Origin: Chloroflexota bacterium
Lineage (GTDB): Bacteria; Chloroflexota; Anaerolineae; J102
Length of the DNA stretch: 8,240 nt
Assembly (NCBI GenBank): GCA_003353825.1
Contig: PIVW01000256.1
Span: 1-8,240 of the forward strand
Reading direction: 5' to 3'
The position numbers and the translations under genes were made by a program. The notes beneath the pieces are model-generated. The model had not been told where the DNA came from. It searched no databases and worked only from the letters and a program-made list of their open reading frames with translations. Within the stretch, counting starts at the first letter, position 1. Every line of letters starts with the position of its first letter. Positions 1-5,836 of the stretch are shown in pieces.

Positions 1-412
1 AGTGGATTCTAATGTGCCATTGTCGTATTGTTGACTTCTGTAATCTTTTTGAATCATCAAATTCCGGCATTGATATGTGGATGTGTCGCCAGAATACTCT
101 TGAGCAATCAACATCACAGCAAATCAATAATACAGGTAAGGTGGATACTCTGCTATATCCGAGTAAGCTGGTTGGACAACTATAAGACGTCTGACCTGTT
201 CCCAGTTTCCTAACCTGTACTTCACATTTTCCGATCGGACGATGATCTGAGTCAACAATCTCGATTATACCATCAGTGTTAGGGATTTTATCGCGGGTTT
301 TGATGTCTGACTTAATCGTTTTCTGGTCAAGAACAGATTCGAATAACTGTACTGCCTGCACTTCAGGAGTATCTGTTTTTGAGTAGGGAGAAGGTTTCGG
401 AAAATCGTCCAT
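1..412 (-). CDS. DUF4365-like (PD-(D/E)XK-type fold) protein, N-terminal 137 residues, 3' end outside the window
   Basis: An open frame begins at ATG 412-410 and runs without a stop to the window edge. A TGA two codons upstream in the same frame makes this the first possible ATG; only a weak GGAA lies before it. The visible part reads 'KTRDKIPNTDGIIEIVD' (residues 38-54), 'GKCEVQVRKL' (61-70), 'YSCP' (77-80), 'LPVLLICCD' (92-100) and 'VFWRHI' (106-111). This succession (TDG-x-IE, a VQVxK-like strand, a hydrophobic strand, then W) is what I know from DUF4365, a nuclease-like domain often fused N-terminally to NTPases or other effector parts. D47 would be the metal-binding Asp and Q66-V-R68 the QxK position, so the usual Lys is Arg here, with K69 next to it. 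Activity is therefore uncertain. The gene starts 40 bp after polA on the same strand with no terminator between. In the stretches I counted, GC is about 40% against about 60% in polA, suggesting transfer. The C-terminal partner domain is not visible. Confidence 0.8.
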   Translation of the reverse strand, partial: MDDFPKPSPYSKTDTPEVQAVQLFESVLDQKTIKSDIKTRDKIPNTDGIIEIVDSDHRPIGKCEVQVRKLGTGQTSYSCPTSLLGYSRVSTLPVLLICCDVDCSRVFWRHIHISMPEFDDSKRLQKSTIRQWHIRIH

Positions 413-425
413 ATTTCATTCCGGT

Positions 426-437
426 GTTGTGTACAAC
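426..437. repeat. Short palindrome between polA and the DUF4365-like gene
   Basis: GTTGT-GT-ACAAC is an inverted repeat with 5-bp arms in the 40-bp gap after the polA stop. It lies 14 bases upstream of the next ATG on the minus strand. There is no T-tract, so it is not a convincing terminator. It could be a small operator or chance. Confidence 0.25.
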
Positions 438-452
438 CCTGTGAAAGCGAAC

Positions 453-3218
453 TTACCTATTCCATTCCCGCAAATCATACCAATCCCGCCCATACTCCGG
501 CTCGGCCTTCAACGGCGCTTTCAGTTCGTAAGCCGATTCCATGGTCTCCACCACCAGGGGGGCAACCCTCGCTAGCTCTTCCTCAGGCGCCTGCAACACG
601 ATCTCGTCGTGTACCTGCAAGTTCATGCGGGCGTCGAAGCCCAACTCGCGTAGACGGCCATGCAAGTGCAAAATCGCTATCTTGAGGATATCGGCGGCAG
701 TGCCCTGGATAGGATGGTTGACGGCCGCGCGCTCGGCCGCAGCACGCGCTTGCTGCGCCCCCCGTGCCGATGTTTGCAACACAGGGAAATATCGTCGTCG
801 TCCCAGTAGCGTTTCCACATAACCCCTATCTTTAGCCTGAGCGATGGTGTCATCGAGGTAACGGCGCACACCAGGATAGGTATCGAAGTAGGTCTTCATG
901 AACTGCCGGGCCTCGTTCATGCTCAGATCGGTGCGGCTGGAGAGACCGAAAGCGCTGACACCGTACGAGGTGGCGAAGTTCATCATTTTGGCCACCGCAC
1001 GTTGGTCCGATGTCACCTCAGTCAGGGGGACGCCATAGATCTGGCCGGCCGTGGCAGTGTGAATATCCAGGCCCTGCGCGAAGTTCTCCAACATAGCCTC
1101 GTCGCCAGAGATGTGGGCGAGTACGCGTAACTCCACCTGCGAATAGTCCACGGCCAGGAGATAGTGTCCTGGTGGAGCTACGAAGGCTTTGCGTACGCGG
1201 CGACCTAGTTCTGAGCGCACCGGTATGTTTTGTAGATTAGGCCGATTGGAAGAAATGCGACCCGTCTCAGCGCCGGTCTGGTCAAAGGAGGTATGAATAC
1301 GCCCTGTATAGGGATTGATCAGCCTGGGCAGGGCGTCGACATACGTGTTTTTGAGCTTGGTCAACTGCCGGTTTTCCAAAAGGCGGTCGATTAGCGGATG
1401 CATGCCTCGCAGACCTTCCAGTACACCGGCAGCGGTTGAATAATGGCCGCTCTTGGTCTTCTTCAATCCTGCCGTGGGTAAGCCCAGGCTGCCAAAGAGG
1501 GCGTCAGAAAGCTGCTGGGTGGAGTTCAGGTTGAAAGGGTAGCCCACATCTGCATAGATCTCACCGGCCAGAACCTCCAGGCGCTGGCTCAATTCCTCAC
1601 TCATTTCGGCCAGATAGCCGGCATCTAGCACAACACCAACCGATTCCATGTCCGCCAAGACGGGTGTGAGAGGCATTTCCAGATCCCAGAACAGGCGGTC
1701 TACGCCTCTATCGTTCAGTTCCGGCAGTATCTGTTCGGCCAGACGCCAGGTCATATCTACATCGGCGGCCGCGTAATCGCTGACACGCTCGATGGGCACC
1801 TGGTCCATGGTGATGGCTTTTCGCCCCGTACCGATCAGGTCTTTGATCGGAGTCATTTCGATGCCGAGGCGTTTGAGTGTAAGTCCCTTCAGGCCCAGGC
1901 TGCGGCTGCCGGGATCGAGCAGAAATTCGCCGATCATGGTATCGACCATAGGGCCATGGATGGGCAAGCCATGTCTACGACAGACAATCAGATCATATTT
2001 TGCATTATGTGCTAGCTTGGATTTAGTAGCATCGGCCAAATGAGGCCCGACCTGTGCCTGGACTTGCTCCGGCGATAGCTGTTGCCCTGCCTGATGTGTG
2101 ATGGGAATGTAGACGTTAGTATCCGGCCCTTCTCCCCAGCCCAACGCTAACCCGACCAGTTTTGCCTGGTGCTCATCCGTACTCGTGGTTTCAACATCAA
2201 AGCAGATGCGATCTGCCTGGCTCAAGGCGGCGGCGACCTGGGCAAGAGCTTCTGGTGTGGTGATGGCCTTGTAGCCTTTGGGAGCAGAGGTCTCGCTTGC
2301 TGTTGCAGGAGACCCTGAAAATAAGCCCAGTTGTTCAGCGCTGGTTGGGGTCGCCTCACCTTGCGTGGGGAGCCGGGCGATCAACGAACGAAATTCTAAG
2401 GCAGAGAAAAGTTGCACGACTGCCTGCCGGTCGTAATCGTGCAACACACAGGCTTCGAGGTCCAACTCAATACCAGGTACATCTACGATGGTTCCCAACG
2501 CCCGCGAAAGATAGGCATCGTCCCGATGTTGGCTCAGGGCATTACGGGCACGAGTAGGAGAGACCTCCTCCAGATTCTCGTAGATCGTATCCAGATCACC
2601 CCAGGTATGGAGCAATTTGATCGCCCCTTTTTCGCCCACACCATACACGCCGGGGATGTTATCCGATTTATCTCCCACCATGGCCTTGAGATCGATCAAC
2701 TGTTTGGCTTGAAGCTGGTAGCGTTTCTCCACACGGGCGGGATCATAAATGAGGGTATCAGAAAATTTACGGCCCGATGTTAATACCCAGATCCGATTCT
2801 CGACCACCTGTAGCAAATCCCGATCCCCGGTCACGATGATAGCCTGTACCTCTTGCTGTGCAGCCTGCCGGGCCAGGGTGGCCAGCACATCATCTGCTTC
2901 GTAGCCTTCGGCCGTGAAAACGGGGATATTCATGGCCTCGACCACTTGCTGGATGCGCGGGATCTGCGAACGCAATTCATCGGGCATGCGCTCGCGGGTG
3001 GCTTTATAGTCCTCGAACTGATCCTGGCGGAAACTACGGCCTACGTCGAAAGCGACGGCAATGTGCGTAGGCTGCTGATCCCGCAGCACATTGAGCACCA
3101 TCGAGAGAAAACCGAAGGTGGCATTGGTCAACTCACCCTGGCTGGTTGCCATATCAGGTGGCAGAGCGAAGAAGGCGCGATATGCGAGAGAGTGGCCGTC
3201 AATTAAGATAAGTTTCAT
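453..3218 (-). CDS. polA: DNA polymerase I (5' nuclease, 3'-5' exonuclease and polymerase domains)
   Basis: The 921-residue length is normal for full-size Pol I, which fills gaps, removes RNA primers and serves excision repair in the cytoplasm. Residues 1 to about 285 are the 5' nuclease: IDGHSLAYR (D7), EADD (107-110), TGDRD (130-134) and GDKSDNIPGVYGVG (182-195, helix-hairpin region). Residues about 315-500 are the proofreading domain with all metal ligands kept: DVET (D341, E343), NAKYD (D409) and Y482/D486. Residues about 510-921 are the polymerase: motif A DYSQVELR (D691), motif B with R740, K744, F748 and Y752 in the E. coli spacing, and motif C VHDE (H870, D871, E872). The O-helix reads NFATSYG where NFGxxYG is usual. 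ATG 3218 is chosen because MKLILIDGHS is the family's normal N-terminus; no Shine-Dalgarno site is evident. A terminator separates it from the upstream gene, so it probably has its own promoter within 3219-3345, though I found no convincing -35/-10 pair there. It is followed closely by the DUF4365-like gene. Confidence 0.98.
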   Translation of the reverse strand: MKLILIDGHSLAYRAFFALPPDMATSQGELTNATFGFLSMVLNVLRDQQPTHIAVAFDVGRSFRQDQFEDYKATRERMPDELRSQIPRIQQVVEAMNIPVFTAEGYEADDVLATLARQAAQQEVQAIIVTGDRDLLQVVENRIWVLTSGRKFSDTLIYDPARVEKRYQLQAKQLIDLKAMVGDKSDNIPGVYGVGEKGAIKLLHTWGDLDTIYENLEEVSPTRARNALSQHRDDAYLSRALGTIVDVPGIELDLEACVLHDYDRQAVVQLFSALEFRSLIARLPTQGEATPTSAEQLGLFSGSPATASETSAPKGYKAITTPEALAQVAAALSQADRICFDVETTSTDEHQAKLVGLALGWGEGPDTNVYIPITHQAGQQLSPEQVQAQVGPHLADATKSKLAHNAKYDLIVCRRHGLPIHGPMVDTMIGEFLLDPGSRSLGLKGLTLKRLGIEMTPIKDLIGTGRKAITMDQVPIERVSDYAAADVDMTWRLAEQILPELNDRGVDRLFWDLEMPLTPVLADMESVGVVLDAGYLAEMSEELSQRLEVLAGEIYADVGYPFNLNSTQQLSDALFGSLGLPTAGLKKTKSGHYSTAAGVLEGLRGMHPLIDRLLENRQLTKLKNTYVDALPRLINPYTGRIHTSFDQTGAETGRISSNRPNLQNIPVRSELGRRVRKAFVAPPGHYLLAVDYSQVELRVLAHISGDEAMLENFAQGLDIHTATAGQIYGVPLTEVTSDQRAVAKMMNFATSYGVSAFGLSSRTDLSMNEARQFMKTYFDTYPGVRRYLDDTIAQAKDRGYVETLLGRRRYFPVLQTSARGAQQARAAAERAAVNHPIQGTAADILKIAILHLHGRLRELGFDARMNLQVHDEIVLQAPEEELARVAPLVVETMESAYELKAPLKAEPEYGRDWYDLREWNR

Positions 3219-3347
3219 GGTACTTGTATGAGGAGCGTAAATGTCGGGGGGTATCCTGGCGATTGCCCTAAAGGTGGAGGAAAATCTAAAGGGTCGCCCA
3301 AAGCTGGGAGCAAGCTACACCCCAACGCCTGTGTTAGAAGGTGCTGG

Positions 3348-3390
3348 AAAAACAAACCGCCCACGACGTTTTATCGACGCATGGGCGGTT
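3348..3390 (-). terminator. Rho-independent terminator after the 71-residue gene
   Basis: On the minus strand AACCGCCCA (3390-3382) pairs perfectly with TGGGCGGTT (3363-3355) around an 18-base loop. It is followed at once by a T-rich run, TTTGTTTTT (3356-3348). It lies about 35 bases after the stop of the 71-residue gene and about 130 bases before polA. The loop is longer than usual. The plus-strand side has no T-run, so it should act only leftward. Confidence 0.72.
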
Positions 3391-3424
3391 CCAGATTCAT
3401 TTTGTGGCGAGAAGGATAACGATA

Positions 3425-3640
3425 TCAATCGCTGACAGCGATCTGACCATGATCGACGAGGTCTCTAATTTGAGAGAGCTTGAGCACATCGGCACGAAAG
3501 CGCCGCTTTCTACCTTTATCCAAACGTTGTTCGCCCGAACCGAGGTGAAGGATGATGTGTTCTGCGCTCACATTTTCGAGCAGAGCTGTATTCCTGTCGC
3601 TGGCGATTTGATCGTTGCGCTTACGCGAAAATAGTTTCAT
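3425..3640 (-). CDS. Small basic protein of unknown function (71 residues)
   Basis: I do not recognise a family. The ATG lies 20 bp after the stop of the DEAD-box-like gene on the same strand, and a terminator follows the stop, so the two look like one transcript. The protein starts MKLFSRKRND and has a central basic run, LDKGRKRRFRADVL (40-53), followed by a short helix-like segment LSQIRDLVDHG (55-65). There is no signal peptide, membrane segment or cysteine motif. Codon choice resembles the neighbouring genes, with many C- or G-ending codons. No strong Shine-Dalgarno site is visible, which fits translational coupling to the upstream gene. The basic patch beside an RNA-binding protein gene would suit nucleic-acid or ribosome binding, but this is a guess from context. 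Confidence 0.62.
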   Translation of the reverse strand: MKLFSRKRNDQIASDRNTALLENVSAEHIILHLGSGEQRLDKGRKRRFRADVLKLSQIRDLVDHGQIAVSD

Positions 3641-3660
3641 GGCGTTATCTTACTTGGCTA

Positions 3661-5298
3661 TCAAGCTTTGCGGAATGAGACCACACGGCCTCGTAGTCTG
3701 GTATTGGGTACACGTGTCAGCACGCGTTCGACGTAATCTTCCTGTACTTCAACGAATGTGAAGCGATCGCGGATGTCGATGTTGCCGACAGCACGTCCCG
3801 GGATGTTAGCTTCGTTGGCAATGGCACCCACGATGTCTTTAGGGCGTACACCGATGTCATAACCTGCATCCATAACGAGGCGTACATAACCGGCCTCGAC
3901 CTCTCGTTCCTCGTCCGACTGGCGGTCACGGGGGCCGCGCTCACGACCACGTGAGCCACCGCCAGAACTATAGCGGGATTGGGAAGGTTGGCGACGGTCG
4001 GTGCGACGGGTGAAAATAGTGTCAGATTGGTTATGTTGCACCATGCTTACGGCAGCGGCGGCGATTTCCGCCCAATCGTAACCTTCCTCGGCCAGATCGT
4101 TTAGCAAAAGCATGTAGACTTCGAGATTGCTCCGGCCGATAATGTCGCGCATGCGTTGTTTGAAGGCATCGGCTCGTTGAGATACATCACTAGCACGCGT
4201 CGGTGGCAAAACAGCCTTGATACGCTGCCCCAAGAAATTTTCAATTTCGCTAAGAAGCCGGCGTTCTCGGGCAGTGACCAGCGAGAAATGTGTCCCTGTA
4301 TCTGCTACAAGCTTTGTGCGGCTGGCATACGATTCAGCACCCATGGGGATATCGAAGCTGATAGCAAAGCTCGTTTCAATGACCAGGCCTTCAGCAGCAG
4401 TGTCGGTAATCACAAGAAAATCGATACTCTGTTCACGCCAATTCAATACGACCGTGTCGGAGTAGCTGGCCTCGCTGTTTTTATTGAGCGAAGCAGCCAA
4501 ATAGCCTTGGGCTTGCAGCATTTGGGCAACCAGTTCCGCTGCTGAACCAAGATTGACGTAAATCAAAGCACGATCGATACCTTCGCCATCCAGCAGGCGG
4601 GCGATTGAAGCCATTTTTTCTGCCGGAGTGACGACTTGATAACGATGCTTGATGAGCGGCATAGCAACAGCCGTTGCTTCACGTTTAAGCAAGACAGGTT
4701 CAAAAAGATGTTGGTCAGCCAACTCCTGCAGATCGTTACTCAACTGCGCCGCCAAGATCACGGTCTGACGGCTGGCCGGCATCTGGTCTAGCAGCGCTTC
4801 GATGAGATCGCCACGCTTTTTCGATAGCAATTGATCTGCGCCATCGATGACCACAAACTGAACGTTGTCAAGACTGAAAGACTGACGTTCGACATGGTCT
4901 TTGATGCGCTTGGGTGTGCCGACGACAATGGTTGTCGCCCTGCCAAGCCTTTCAGCTTCACGTTGCAAAGGCTGTCCTCCAAAAACCGGCACAACGTGCA
5001 AGTGCGGCTGTTGGCTCATCTGCTGAAAGAGTGTCGAGACGCGCATAGCGTCATCACTTGATTCGACGATAGCAACCACTTGCACACCTTCGACTTCAGG
5101 GTCGAGTGTTTGCAGGATGGGTAAAACATAGGTAAGCGTTTTGCCACTTCCTGGTGGTGCTTCGACGACGGCATCGCGGCCTGCCAACAGTTGTGGCACC
5201 GCTTCAACTTGCAGCTTGCTGGGTTGCTCGTAACCTAAAGTTTCCAGCCCCGCAATTAGATCGGGATTTAGGCCGAGTTCGGCGAATGTCTGACTCAT
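3661..5298 (-). CDS. DEAD-box RNA helicase-like protein with degenerate catalytic motifs and a DbpA/CsdA-type RNA-binding domain
   Basis: The 545-residue protein has the full DEAD-box layout. Present are the Q-motif region (F5, GY 22-23, Q30), motif I APPGSGKT (47-54), GG (107-108) and motif Ib GTPKRI (127-132). Several catalytic motifs are altered: motif II is DGAD (152-155), lacking the catalytic Glu; SAT of motif III is AAQ (183-185); motif V is TDTAAEGLV (298-306), with Arg and the later Asp replaced; motif VI from Y324 to G335 keeps only one of its three arginines. A basic Gly/Arg/Ser linker (about 430-465) leads to a well-conserved DbpA/CsdA-type RNA-binding domain (about 467-545; GAIANEANIPGRAVGNIDIRD). 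It may therefore bind nucleotide and RNA but unwind poorly or not at all, acting as an RNA chaperone or assembly factor; this is inference. ATG 5298 gives the standard N-terminus, with GAGGA at 5315-5311, a slightly long 12 bases away. It heads a likely two-gene transcript with the 71-residue gene. Confidence 0.9.
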   Translation of the reverse strand: MSQTFAELGLNPDLIAGLETLGYEQPSKLQVEAVPQLLAGRDAVVEAPPGSGKTLTYVLPILQTLDPEVEGVQVVAIVESSDDAMRVSTLFQQMSQQPHLHVVPVFGGQPLQREAERLGRATTIVVGTPKRIKDHVERQSFSLDNVQFVVIDGADQLLSKKRGDLIEALLDQMPASRQTVILAAQLSNDLQELADQHLFEPVLLKREATAVAMPLIKHRYQVVTPAEKMASIARLLDGEGIDRALIYVNLGSAAELVAQMLQAQGYLAASLNKNSEASYSDTVVLNWREQSIDFLVITDTAAEGLVIETSFAISFDIPMGAESYASRTKLVADTGTHFSLVTARERRLLSEIENFLGQRIKAVLPPTRASDVSQRADAFKQRMRDIIGRSNLEVYMLLLNDLAEEGYDWAEIAAAAVSMVQHNQSDTIFTRRTDRRQPSQSRYSSGGGSRGRERGPRDRQSDEEREVEAGYVRLVMDAGYDIGVRPKDIVGAIANEANIPGRAVGNIDIRDRFTFVEVQEDYVERVLTRVPNTRLRGRVVSFRKA

Positions 5299-5388
5299 GT
5301 TGTTAGAATTTCCTCAAAATAATGTTCACAAGATACCGGTTCCGTGTCCAACCACAGCTCCCGGAGGTGTTATCCCACACCAGAGCAA

Positions 5389-5415
5389 AGTATAGCACAA
5401 GCCTCACGAAGTCAA
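5389..5415 (-). promoter_or_regulatory. Predicted sigma-70-type promoter for the helicase-like gene
   Basis: On the minus strand TTGACT (5415-5410) is followed after 15 bases by TATACT (5394-5389). A TG one base before the -10 gives an extended -10, TGCTATACT, which can compensate for the short spacer. Transcription would start near 5381, leaving a leader of about 80 bases before ATG 5298. A small hairpin, GGTGT/ACACC (5381-5366), lies right at the start of that leader. Confidence 0.5.
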
Positions 5416-5695
5416 AAATCTGGGCTTCAAGTAATAGGAGTTCTGCAAAGTGTGGCGCCGCAAAGGATTTATGTCCCAATAAAAGGCTCTAGCGGCCAAT
5501 GGTCGAACCATGCAACGGAGATCGAGAGGACAGCAAAAAGAGTGGGGTTTGAAGGTACTTTTCTCTGTGATACCCTATGATTACCCTGGTTATCTCCGCG
5601 CACACTGCGGCGAAAAGGCTTATTTCAGCGGACTCATAGGTGCTTTCACCCGCAGAGTATTCTGTCCTAAGTCCTTTACATCCATGGCCTGGGAG

Positions 5696-5723
5696 TTGCC
5701 AAAACCGCCGAACAGTCTAAAAA
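5696..5723 (+). promoter_or_regulatory. Possible promoter for the membrane regulator gene
   Basis: TTGCCA (5696-5701) is followed after 16 bases by TAAAAA (5718-5723); shifting by one base gives a 17-base spacer and AAAAAT. Transcription from here would begin about 100 bases before ATG 5837, which fits the shorter start chosen for that gene. The match is moderate. Confidence 0.33.
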
Positions 5724-5836
5724 TAGGTAGGAAAGATGCTAATTGGCGCCGCACCTTGTCAAGCAAGCACCAATCATCACTGATACACTCATCATCTGCC
5801 ACCCTCCTCAGTTTGAGTTCACACCTCGCTGATCTT

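Larger units (their letters stand above)
5299..5836. other. Divergent intergenic region
   Basis: About 540 bp lie between the start of the minus-strand helicase-like gene and the likely start of the plus-strand sensor gene. It holds one good leftward and one weaker rightward promoter candidate. The sensor reading frame stays open upstream to at least 5510, but the encoded stretch there is Ser-rich, shows no domain and does not resemble the start of a membrane protein, so I treat it as non-coding. A 15-codon open frame (5736-5783) starts just after an AGGTAGGA-like purine run; this could be a leader peptide but is unsupported otherwise. The 10-mer TGGCGCCGCA occurs twice (5453-5462 and 5744-5753). 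Confidence 0.6.

Noticed and set aside
3228..3435. Two overlapping plus-strand frames between polA and the 71-residue gene, one with AGGAG before its ATG at 3241
   Set aside because: The products resemble nothing known, and the frames run through the minus-strand terminator hairpin and into the 71-residue gene. The good ribosome-site match is probably chance.
5499..5511. Inverted repeat ATGGT-CGA-ACCAT as an operator
   Set aside because: The arms are only 5 bp and it is not placed at either promoter candidate.
5453..5753. Direct repeat of the 10-mer TGGCGCCGCA in the divergent region as an operator pair
   Set aside because: Two copies of a GC-palindrome-containing 10-mer nearly 300 bases apart could easily arise by chance, and there is no further conserved flank.
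5510..5836. N-terminal extension of 109 residues on the membrane regulator
   Set aside because: The frame is open, but the encoded stretch is Ser-rich and has no domain. The ATG at 5837 sits just before the first membrane segment as expected, and a promoter candidate (5696-5723) lies within the extension.
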